Source: Volvox africanus
Lineage: Eukaryota; Chlorophyta; Chlorophyceae; Chlamydomonadales; Volvocaceae
Assembly (NCBI GenBank): GCA_030268105.1
Contig: BSDZ01000047.1
Span: 62,001-126,000, forward strand
Direction: 5' to 3'
DNA length: 64,000 nt
Below the pieces are notes generated by a model. The model saw only the letters and a program-made list of their open reading frames with translations, did not search any database and had not been told where the DNA came from. Positions within the stretch are counted from its first letter, which is position 1, and the number at the start of each line of letters is the position of its first letter. Of this stretch, positions 14,001 to 23,945 are shown piece by piece. Made by a program: the position numbers and the translations under genes.

Positions 14001-15640
14001 TGCTTTGGTGGCGGTGGTGATGGCGGTGGCGTTCGTGGAGTCGTCGGTGAAAAGGTAAGTATCGGTGCCGTACCTACTTCCCTCCCGATCTCACTCCCTC
14101 CCTCCCGTGTGCCCTCCTTTTCCCCCTTCTCCCCCCCCGCCTTGTTGTCAGGGATGATGGTGGTGCTTTGGTGGCGGTGGTGATGGCGGTGGCGTTCGTG
14201 GAGTCGTCGGTGAAAAGGTAAGTATCGGTGCCGTACCTACTTCCCTCCCGATCTCACTCCCTCCCTCCCGTGTGCCCTCCTTTTCCCCCTTCTCCCCCCG
14301 CCTTGTTGTCAGGGATGATGGTGGTGCTTTGGTGGCGGTGGTGATGGCGGTGGCGTTCGTGGAGTCGTCGGTGAAAAGGTAAGTATCGGTGCCGTACCTA
14401 CTTCCCTCCCGATCTCACTCCCTCCCTCGCGTGTGCCCTCCTTTTCCCCCTTCTCCCCCCCCCCGCCTTGTTGTCAGGGATGATGGTGGTGCTTTGGTGG
14501 CGGTGGTGATGGCGGTGGCGTTCGTGGAGTCGTCGGTGAAAAGGTAAGTATCGGTGCCGTACCTACTTCCCTCCTGATCTCACTCCCTCCCTCCCGTGTG
14601 CCCTCCTTTTCCCCCTTCTCCCCCCCCCCGCCTTGTTGTCAGGGATGATGGTGGTGCTTTGGTGGCGGTGGTGATGGCGGTGGCGTTCGTGGAGTCGTCG
14701 GTGAAAAGGTAAGTATCGGTGCCGTACCTACTTCCCTCCCGATCTCACTCCCTCCCTCCCGTGTGCCCTCCTTTTCCCCCTTCTCCCCCCCCGCCTTGTT
14801 GTCAGGGATGATGGTGGTGCTTTGGTGGCGGTGGTGATGGCGGTGGCGTTCGTGGAGTCGTCGGTGAAAAGGTAAGTATCGGTGCCGTACCTACTTCCCT
14901 CCCGATCTCACTCCCTCCCTCCCGTGTGCCCTCCTTTTCCCCCTTCTCCCCCACCGCCTTGTTGTCAGGGATGATGGTGGTGCTTTGGTGGCGGTGGTGA
15001 TGGCGGTGGCGTTCGTGGAGTCGTCGGTGAAAAGGTAAGTATCGGTGCCGTACCTACTTCCCTCCCGATCTCACTCCCTCCCTCCCGTGTGCCCTCCTTT
15101 TCCCCCTTCTCCCCCCCCGCCTTGTTGTCAGGGATGATGGTGGTGCTTTGGTGGCGGTGGTGATGGCGGTGGCGTTCGTGGAGTCGTCGGTGAAAAGGTA
15201 AGTATCGGTGCCGTACCTACTTCCCTCCCGATCTCACTCCCTCCCTCCCGTGTGCCCTCCTTTTCCCCCTTCTCCCCCACCGCCTTGTTGTCAGGGATGA
15301 TGGTGGTGCTTTGGTGGCGGTGGTGATGGCGGTGGCGTTCGTGGAGTCGTCGGTGAAAAGGTAAGTATCGGTGCCGTACCTACTTCCCTCCCGATCTCAC
15401 TCCCTCCCTCCCGTGTGCCCTCCTTTTCCCCCTTCTCCCCCCCCCGCCTTGTTGTCAGGGATGATGGTGGTGCTTTGGTGGCGGTGGTGATGGCGGTGGC
15501 GTTCGTGGAGTCGTCGGTGAAAAGGTCAGTATCGTTGCCGTACCTACTTCCCTCCCGATCTCACTCCCTCCCTCCCGTGTGCCCTCCTTTTCCCCCTTCT
15601 CCCCCCCCTCCTTCTTGTCGGCGATGATGGTGGTGCTTTG
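11030..15640. repeat. second higher-order block of 13 satellite units (~2.12 kb)
   Basis: Marker variants recur about 2,120 bp apart: CTCGCGTGTG near 11658 and 13778 and near 12310 and 14429, and the acceptor-less TTCTTGTCGGCG variant near 11052 and 13170. The order of variant units between the markers is largely the same in both copies. A block of about 13 units was therefore duplicated after the single units had diverged. Confidence 0.7.
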
Positions 15641-18600
15641 GTGGCGGTGGTGATGGCGGTGGCGTTCGTGGAGTCGTCGGTGAAAAGGTCAGTATCGGTG
15701 CCGTACCTACTTCCCTCCCGATCTCACTCCCTCCCTCCCGTGTGCCCTCCTTTTCCCCCTTCTCCCCCCGCCTTGTTGTCAGGGATGATGGTGGTGCTTT
15801 GGTGGCGGTGGTGATGGCGGTGGCGTTCGTGGAGTCGTCGGTGAAAAGGTAAGTATCGGTGCCGTACCTACTTCCCTCCCGATCTCACTCCCTCCCTCCC
15901 GTGTGCCCTCCTTTTCCCCCTTCTCCCCCCCCGCCTTGTTGTCAGGGATGATGGTGGTGCTTTGGTGGCGGTGGTGATGGCGGTGGCGTTCGTGGAGTCG
16001 TCGGTGAAAAGGTCAGTATCGTTGCCGTACCTACTTCCCTCCCGATCTCACTCCCTCCCTCCCGTGTGCCCTCCTTTTCCCCCTTCTCCCCCACCGCCTT
16101 GTTGTCAGGGATGATGGTGGTGCTTTGGTGGCGGTGGTGATGGCGGTGGCGTTCGTGGAGTCGTCGGTGAAAAGGTAAGTATCGGTGCCGTACCTACTTC
16201 CCTCCCGATCTCACTCCCTCCCTCCCGTGTGCCCTCCTTTTCCCCCTTCTCCCCCCCCGCCTTGTTGTCAGGGATGTTGGTGGTGCTTTGGTGGCGGTGG
16301 TGATGGCGGTGGCGTTCGTGGAGTCGTCGGTGAAAAGGTAAGTATCGGTGCCGTACCTACTTCCCTCCCGATCTCACTCCCTCCCTCCCGTGTGCCCTCC
16401 TTTTCCCCCTTCTCCCCCCCCGCCTTGTTGTCAGGGATGATGGTGGTGCTTTGGTGGCGGTGGTGATGGCGGTGGCGTTCGTGGAGTCGTCGGTGAAAAG
16501 GTAAGTATCGGTGCTGTACCTACTTCCCTCCCGATCTCACTCCCTCCCTCCCGTGTGCCCTCCTTTTCCCCCTTCTCCCCCCCCGCCTTGTTGTCAGGGA
16601 TGTTGGTGGTGCTTTGGTGGCGGTGGTGATGGCGGTGGCGTTCGTGGAGTCGTCGGTGAAAAGGTAAGTATCGGTGCCGTACCTACTTCCCTCCCGATCT
16701 CACTCCCTCCCTCCCGTGTGCCCTCCTTTTCCCCCTTCTCCCCCCCCGCCTTGTTGTCAGGGATGATGGTGGTGCTTTGGTGGCGGTGGTGATGGCGGTG
16801 GCGTTCGTGGAGTCGTCGGTGAAAAGGTAAGTATCGGTGCCGTACCTACTTCCCTCCCGATCTCACTCCCTCCCTCCCGTGTGCCCTCCTTTTCCCCCTT
16901 CTCCCCCACCGCCTTGTTGTCAGGGATGATGGTGGTGCTTTGGTGGCGGTGGTGATGGCGGTGGCGTTCGTGGAGTCGTCGGTGAAAAGGTAAGTATCGG
17001 TGCCGTACCTACTTCCCTCCCGATCTCACTCCCTCCCTCCCGTGTGCCCTCCTTTTCCCCCTTCTGCCCCCACCGCCTTGTTGTCAGGGATGTTGGTGGT
17101 GCTTTGGTGGCGGTGGTGATGGCGGTGGCGTTCGTGGAGTCGTCGGTGAAAAGGTAAGTATCGGTGCCGTACCTACTTCCCTCCCGATCTCACTCCCTCC
17201 CTCCCGTGTGCCCTCCTTTTCCCCCTTCTCCCCCCCCGCCTTGTTGTCAGGGATGATGGTGGTGCTTTGGTGGCGGTGGTGATGGCGGTGGCGTTCGTGG
17301 AGTCGTCGGTGAAAAGGTAAGTATCGGTGCCGTACCTACTTCCCTCCCGATCTCACTCCCTCCCTCCCGTGTGCCCTCCTTTTCCCCCTTCTCCCCCCCC
17401 GCCTTGTTGTCAGGGATGATGGTGGTGCTTTGGTGGCGGTGGTGATGGCGGTGGCGTTCGTGGAGTCGTCGGTGAAAAGGTAAGTATCGGTGCTGTACCT
17501 ACTTCCCTCCCGATCTCACTCCCTCCCTCCCGTGTGCCCTCCTTTTCCCCCTTCTCCCCCCCCGCCTTGTTGTCAGGGATGATGGTGGTGCTTTGGTGGC
17601 GGTGGTGATGGCGGTGGCGTTTGTGGAGTCGTCGCTGAAAAGGTAAGTATCGGTGCCGTACCTACTTCCCTCCCGATCTCACTCCCTCCCTCCCGTGTGC
17701 CCTCCTTTTCCCCCTTCTCCCCCCCCGCCTTGTTGTCAGGGATGATGGTGGTGCTTTGGTGGCGGTGGTGATGGCGGTGGCGTTCGTGGAGTCGTCGGTG
17801 AAAAGGTAAGTATCGGTGCCGTACCTACTTCCCTCCCGATCTCACTCCCTCCCTCCCGTGTGCCCTCCTTTTCCCCCTTCTCCCCCACCGCCTTGTTGTC
17901 AGGGATGATGGTGGTGCTTTGGTGGCGGTGGTGATGGCGGTGGCGTTCGTGGAGTCGTCGGTGAAAAGGTAAGTATCGGTGCCGTACCTACTTCCCTCCC
18001 GATCTCACTCCCTCCCTCCCGTGTGCCCTCCTTTTCCCCCTTCTCCCCCACCGCCTTGTTGTCAGGGATGATGGTGGTGCTTTGGTGGCGGTGGTGATGG
18101 CGGTGGCGTTCGTGGAGTCGTCGGTGAAAAGGTAAGTATCGGTGCCGTACCTACTTCCCTCCCGATCTCACTCCCTCCCTCCGGTGTGCCCTCCTTTTCC
18201 CCCCTTCGCCCCCACCGCCTTGTTGTCAGGGATGATGGTGGTGCTTTGGTGGCGGTGGTGATGGCGGTGGCGTTCGTGGAGTCGTCGGTGAAAAGGTAAG
18301 TATCGGTGCCGTACCTACTTCCCTCCCGATCTCACTCCCTCCCTCCCGTGTGCCCTCCTTTTCCCCCCTTCGCCCCCACCGCCTTGTTGTCAGGGATGAT
18401 GGTGGTGCTTTGGTGGCGGTGGTGATGGCGGTGGCGTTCGTGGAGTCGTCGGTGAAAAGGTAAGTATCGGTGCCGTACCTACTTCCCTCCCGATCTCACT
18501 CCCTCCCTCCCGTGTGCCCTCCTTTTCCCCCTTCTCCCCCCCCGCCTTGTTGTCAGGGATGATGGTGGTGCTTTGGTGGCGGTGGTGATGGCGGTGGCGT

Positions 18601-19550
18601 TCGTGGAGTCGTCGGTGAAAAGGTAAGTATCGGTGCCGTACCTACTTCCCTCCCGATCTCACTCCCTCCCTCCCGTGTGCCCTCCTTTTCCCCCTTCTCC
18701 CCCACCGCCTTGTTGTCAGGGATGATGGTGGTGCTTTGGTGGCGGTGGTGATGGCGGTGGCGTTCGTGGAGTCGTCGGTGAAAAGGTAAGTATCGGTGCC
18801 GTACCTACTTCCCTCCCGATCTCACTCCCTCCCTCCCGTGTGCCCTCCTTTTCCCCCTTCTCCCCCACCGCCTTGTTGTCAGGGATGATGGTGGTGCTTT
18901 GGTGGCGGTGGTGATGGCGGTGGCGTTCGTGGAGTCGTCGGTGAAAAGGTAAGTATCGGTGCCGTACCTACTTCCCTCCCGATCTCACTCCCTCCCTCCG
19001 GTGTGCCCTCCTTTTCCCCCTTCTCCCCCCCGCCCTCCTTGTCGGCGATGATGGTGGTGCTTTGGTGGCGGTGGTGATGGCGGTGGCGTTCGTGGAGTCG
19101 TCGGTGAAAAGGTCAGTATCGGTGCCGTACCTACTTCCCTCCCGATCTCACTCCCTCCCTCCCGTGTGCCCTCCTTTTCCCCCTTCTCCCCCCCCCCTCC
19201 TTGTCGGCGATGATGGTGGTGCTTTGGTGGCGGTGGTGATGGCGGTGGCGTTCGTGGAGTCGTCGGTGAAAAGGTAAGTATCGGTGCCGTACCTACTTCC
19301 CTCCCGATCTCACTCCCTCCCTCCCGTGTGCCCTCCTTTTCCCCCTTCTCCCCCCCCGCCTTGTTGTCAGGGATGATGGTGGTGCTTTGGTGGCGGTGGT
19401 GATGGCGGTGGCGTTCGTGGAGTCGTCGGTGAAAAGGTCAGTATCGGTGCCGTACCTACTTCCCTCCCGATCTCACTCCCTCCCTCCCGTGTGCCCTCCT
19501 TTTCCCCCTTCTCCCCCCCCGCCTTGTTGTCGGCGATGATGGTGGTGCCA

Positions 19551-20192
19551 TTGCTATATGATATAGTTATATTACAGCTGAGTTAAAGCAAGCTGGCCGC
19601 CGCCAGCTTGGCGGAACACAGGCGACCCGGGAATGTTAAATAATGTTCTTTATCTAAGATGAAAATATGAAAAACAAGTCTTCCTTTGCCCTCGGAATAC
19701 TATTCGCAAAGTGGATGCAGGAGGCGTTCGCAGTTGTCGCTAAGCTCAGCCGCGACACCATCAGGAAAGAACATGTGGAATTCTTCAAATTAAAGAATAT
19801 GCGTGGTTGCCTGACGTTTCTCGTTACTTTAGTTGTTTAGCTGTCTGAGGGTACGATATATATTAGCGTTTGCCAAAAAACGCAAAAAGCCAAAATCAAG
19901 ACAAGCAAATAATAATATCGAAGTCCGTTTAGAAATGACGTATGCATTATGCGAAGCTGGTGATAAAGCGTCCAGACTGAGACTTTTATGTCCATCACTT
20001 AACCCTATAAATGCTGAATTATTATTATTGCCAAGTTCGATATGATACGTTCACTCCTGCTTTTCGGATACGAGTCGTACAGCTATTATATCTTTCCCAT
20101 TCCAGACGCAGCTTGCGGCGCAGCTTGCACGGCGGACTAAGGCGTTTGGCGCCTAAGCGCCCTGGCTTCAATATAATGACCAATGATCGAAT
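19551..20192. other. unassigned segment right of the satellite
   Basis: The satellite stops abruptly inside a unit after GATGATGGTGGTGCC. The next 640 bp are mixed in composition, with short inverted stretches such as AGCTGGCCGCCGCCAGCTT near 19590. No gene could be supported here. The two short open frames have no recognisable content. Confidence 0.5.
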
Positions 20193-20394
20193 ATGAGTAC
20201 CCCGGAAAGCTCTGATGAATCACCGAAGATGCCTCGCAATGTGTCCGCCACGAATGCTACGGCAACTGACACCACCGCCAAGTTTCCTTGCCGCGGATGA
20301 TTGGAGGAGCTCAATCAGACATGAGAAGCAGTCATGCAAGGAGATCTTGACATCCTGAGGCGTTCAGGCAACATCTACAAGCGCATGCAAAGGT
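20193..20394 (+). pseudogene. coding-like remnant with two in-frame TGA codons
   Basis: From ATG at 20193 the frame reads MSTPESSDESPKMPRNVSAT and continues to a TGA at about 20297. The same frame then reads LEELNQT, meets a second TGA at about 20330, and continues as EAVMQGDLDILRRSGNIYKRMQ up to a donor-like AG|GTAAGG at about 20394. The sense stretches look like a real protein and the two stops break it. It could be a decayed first exon or a transposon remnant. No family was recognised. Confidence 0.3.
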
Positions 20395-20502
20395 AAGGTA
20401 AACGTAAACGGTAACCATTAAGTAATGTGTGAGATTTTAAGTTTTTGATAACAAATGTATCCTCAGCATAGCCTCCTTGTCCCGGATGAACCTTCCAGGT
20501 GG

Positions 20503-20590
20503 GGCTCAATATGCCAGGCGTCCGGGTCCGCTGTGCCTCGCGGGGTAAGGAAATTCCTTATCCGCACCAGTGGCAATCAAATAGCATTAT
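20503..20590 (+). repeat. isolated diverged copy of the 375-bp subrepeat end
   Basis: The segment around GCGTCCGGGTCCGCTGTGCC, GGAAATTCCTTATCCGCA and CAGTGGCAATC closely matches the ends of the 375-bp subrepeats (for example 1381-1447), with several substitutions. As in the array, it is followed by an AT-rich stretch. This places the repeat family outside the array and suggests a mobile-element origin. Confidence 0.75.
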
Positions 20591-20861
20591 AACTATTATT
20601 ATTACGATTTTGATAAATTTATATGGCCAACTCTCAACTGCACCGTGGTCGTTCTTTCAGCTATTGTTTACACTTTCCAGTCAGAATCCAGCAAAACACT
20701 GTAACTCCTGCCTTCAAGACCTGAAACTCTTGATGGCCCATTAACAGCAAATCTGATCTGTGTTGTTCACGGTTTTAGGTCGCCAAGCCCGTACATGCTC
20801 TGAATGCGTGTGTGGTTGTCTGGCGCCGTGCGTGGTCGGACAGGGTCCGGATGCAACGGCG

Positions 20862-21745
20862 ATGGCGGCAGCAACGGCGACGGCGGGAGGCAACTCGAAA
20901 GGCAGCGGCCGTTCCAAGGGCGCCAGCGGCGGCGTCAGCAGGAAGTCCAGCCACCAGGCTGGCAGTGGCGCGCGTGGAGGCTCAGCCTCCGAAAAGGAGG
21001 CAGCTGACGCAACTTCTGTCTCAAAGAGACGAACGGCCTCGCCATGCAGGTGCTGGCGCCGCAGTTGTTCATGAGCCACATCTCCAAAGTGGTCATGTCG
21101 TAAGTTTTGCGACAAACAGCAGCCTGAAGCGGCGCAGCATTCCATTTGGCCGTCATCCTATTCAGAGGCACGGAGCCAGGTGCTGAGAGCTGGGATGGGG
21201 AGGGCAACAGTAGTATCGTATACGTATGGTACTATCCCCGACTATCCTCCACGCGCAGAAGGTCCTTGGATTTGTTCGGTGCTATATCCTGGGGTGATGA
21301 CAGCGATCATGAAAAGCTAGAGCCTTACAAGCAAGCTATATTTTGGTTTAACCTTACCACTATCGGTATGCCGTAGCGAGTGTCGCTGTCATACCTTGCT
21401 TGCCTTCGCACCCGGGGAAGCCGCCGTTGCGGGAGAGAGAGAGATCTCGCTGCTATACATGACTGCTGTCTCGCACCAACGCTTTCCAGTGCGGATAGCG
21501 TGCCCACCCCTCACATCCAATCCACCCCTCAAGGGACTGGACAGAGCAACGGCGGCGGCAGCGGCATCAGTGATCTCCAAGAGCCAGTCCTGTCGTTTTT
21601 CTTTGGCCTTGCATCACGGCTGAAGCGGAGAGAGGCTGCCAAGTTGTTGCTGCCAGACACTTGTGACCTACGCTGCGGGATACGTGGTGGCTTCGCAGGA
21701 CGAGCCGTACGGTGATATCACCATTCGTGCGGCGGCCAAGCTGTA
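20862..21745 (+). other. possible gene of unknown function, exon structure unresolved
   Basis: Coding-like signals exist but could not be assembled with confidence. From ATG at 20862 a frame encodes an Ala/Gly/Ser-rich start (MAAATATAGG...). In another frame, about 21008-21098, the sequence reads RNFCLKETNGLAMQVLAPQL and onward, ending at a GTAAGT donor near 21099. A possible last exon, about 21658-21745, reads TLVTYAAGYVVASQDEPYGD and on to a stop that overlaps a TGTAA signal. The frames do not join in an obvious way and the family was not recognised. Confidence 0.3.
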
Positions 21746-22184
21746 ATGCATGAGCAGAGTTTTGCCAGCGATGATTATTCTCGTGCGTTAAGAATCGAAA
21801 GCAGATTGTGAGGCTCCATGTTGGTTCTTTTTTAAAAGCACGGAATGTGATGCATGTGCGTGAGGAGCCCCAACAGTACGAGTGCAACAAGGCAGGGTTT
21901 TGCGAAGATTTATCGTGTGACTTCGAGAAGGGGCTCGCAGACGTGTACATGGTTGGGGCTGTGTGGGGTCGGGGATGGGCTTGCGCACATACATGCACTG
22001 CGGGAAAAGAGGGATCAGCAGATGCAGCAGCAATGCTGCTGAAGACGCTTCCTTTCTGCGCGAAGAACTGCGGAATGAAAAGATAATCCAAATGAATGGG
22101 ATGTGTCTGGCGCATCAAGCCTAATGGTGATGTCCTTGTGTTACACTCTTGAATTGTGAAGTGCGTACGTGCCGGTTTAGCTTG

Positions 22185-22230
22185 CGTGTGTGCGTGTGCG
22201 TGCGTCTGTGTGTGTATGTGTGTGTTTTGT
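22185..22230. repeat. GT-rich simple repeat
   Basis: A run of GTGTGTGCGTGTGCGTGCGTCTGTGTGTGTATGTGTGTG-type sequence with interruptions. It is typical of a microsatellite. Confidence 0.85.
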
Positions 22231-23900
22231 AATTACCGTGTGAAGGCACAGGAGATGTGCGCAGGATCGTTAATATTGTCATTTTGTGTTGGACGAACGA
22301 TCTAAAGAGATGAAGAGATGCCTAACAACGTACAAGTAGCCTCCATCTATTGTGCGCGTGATGAGGCAGTGGGGCCTGGCTGACGAGGAGCATACTAATG
22401 CACCGTGTGTTTATTTGGGCTTCGTTGCACAGAGCTGGTGCCTGGTACACTCATAACTAACACTCATAACTGAAATATAAATGACTACTAGACCAGCTAT
22501 GTTGATAGGCCCTTAGATACACGGTGGAAGGTAGAGGAGGGTTGTAGTACCCGTAATTGGGGGCCTCGCGTAGGGGCTAAGAGTGAGAAGGGCTTCTGTT
22601 TCACCCAGCCTATGAGGAGCCAGTGGGTTTATATCTAGGGAGCCTAGGAGACGAGTTCTGCGTTCATGGAGGCCCTGGAGGAAGGGTGTCAACGGGGAGC
22701 TAACTGTGCTCAGCTCAGGTATAGGCAGGACTCGGTAAGGGCTCGGGCTATCCGTTGTGGATCATGGGATGTGGGTGGCGCGATACGTTCAGTTAACTGT
22801 GAGTGCGGGGCGGGTTGGAAAAGCCCCAACGTAGAACGTGGCGGGTTCTGGGAATTACTAGAGTCGCTAATGGGGTTAGGATAGTAGGGATATAAAGATA
22901 ACAGGGCTGCTTATGGAAGCGCCGCTACGGATGGACAGCTGCCCCACTCCCTGGGGGAGGTGGATTCACCTATCCAAAATAAAGGTGGAGGTGGAGAGAC
23001 CTCTAGCAACTTCAGGTCCTTCTGGGACAAGACCTGGGAATGAGGGGCAGTGCGGGTAATATCATCACCCTGTTGCTCATCATTCTAAACATTAATGACA
23101 AGTACAGGTCTCTGTCAAAACTTCTCTTTGATCTGCACCTGTCCTGTCCACTCCGCTCTCCCGTGTCATTGCACCAAAAGGCATCGCAAAACGCATACAC
23201 TCTTTTGCGTAATGTACAATTTTCACCAGCGTTTTACTCTATAAATTCTCAGGGCCCATGTGACGATATGGAGGAGGAACACAGGGCCTTCGATGAACAG
23301 TAAAAAGTTGCCAGCCGCCGCCTGGTGACAAACAAATATCAATCCGACACACTATGCAAAAATGACCTGCCTCCGTACTAAATTATCGGAATGCAGAAAT
23401 ACGCAAATGCCAATTAGCACATCCACCTATTTAGGTACAGATACAAACGAAGTATTGTGTACCGCTGCCGTATACGTAATCCGACGGCTGCTAGAAGCAC
23501 CATGTGTAAAAACAGGTTTATGATCCACTTTGATACACTGTTTCCTATCGGCTTGCACCCGTGAACAGCTACGGGCATATCCCTCAATCAAATTGTCCCC
23601 AGGCAACTCTTCCTTCCCTCCCTCCGTCTCCCTCAACATGTACACACATTTTTCACAAGAAAGCGCAAATTGCGGCGTGATGGCTTCTTTAGGCATTGCC
23701 GGCAACGCAACAAAAACAATGGCCCACAGCGATGGCAACTCATGATGGGTCAGGGCGTCTGTGCGTCCTCCACCTGCCAACTGTAAAAGTACCTAAACAT
23801 TACACAGCAAACGTTGCTTATTTGGTCCTAAATACGCAAAAAAGGAATAGCGCGTCTCAGGCTTCGTCCCCTCACTCCCTCTTGCTGCTTTGAGCACCCT
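22231..23900. other. unassigned intergenic stretch
   Basis: About 1.7 kb before the end of the amine oxidase gene. Open frames here are short and none shows a recognisable domain or a convincing chain of exons. TGTAA signals for the minus-strand amine oxidase lie at its right end, at about 23913-23917 and 23799-23803 on the minus strand. Confidence 0.5.
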
Positions 23901-23912
23901 AGGGATGCCCTC

Positions 23913-23917
23913 CTTAC
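23913..23917 (-). terminator. TGTAA polyadenylation-type signal of the amine oxidase gene
   Basis: TGTAA on the minus strand about 30 nt after the stop codon. This pentamer is the usual polyadenylation signal in chlorophycean algae. The short distance makes it plausible, but a five-base match alone is weak. Confidence 0.45.
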
Positions 23918-23945
23918 AACTAAGAAAGGATGATTCACACAGCCC

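Larger units (their letters stand above)
3566..19550. repeat. ~163-bp satellite array, about 97 copies, each shaped like an exon plus an intron
   Basis: Head-to-tail units of about 160-165 bp fill 16 kb. Length differences come mainly from a run of C. Each unit has an invariant 66-nt segment starting GGATGATGGTGGTGCTTTGG and ending GTGAAAAG. It is followed by GTAAGT (GTCAGT in a minority), a pyrimidine-rich stretch of about 97 nt, and TTGTTGTCAG. The 66-nt part is open in the phase that splicing would give and would encode 22 residues per unit, beginning DDGGALVAVV and ending ESSVKR. About nine units, for example near 4690, 5010, 5668, 11052, 13170, 15617, 19040, 19203 and 19530, have TGTCGGCG instead of TGTCAGGG and so lack the acceptor AG. 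Nothing in the sequence shows that the array is transcribed. It may simply be a satellite that captured splice sites. Confidence 0.95.

Noticed and set aside
10804..16792. Frames of 70-93 codons that read through satellite units (PYLLPSRSHSLPPVCPPFPP-type)
   Set aside because: They run through the intron-like part and depend on the length of the C-run; the splice-site reading explains the units better.
3566..19550. CRISPR-like array
   Set aside because: The units are continuous without variable spacers, and the surroundings are eukaryotic.
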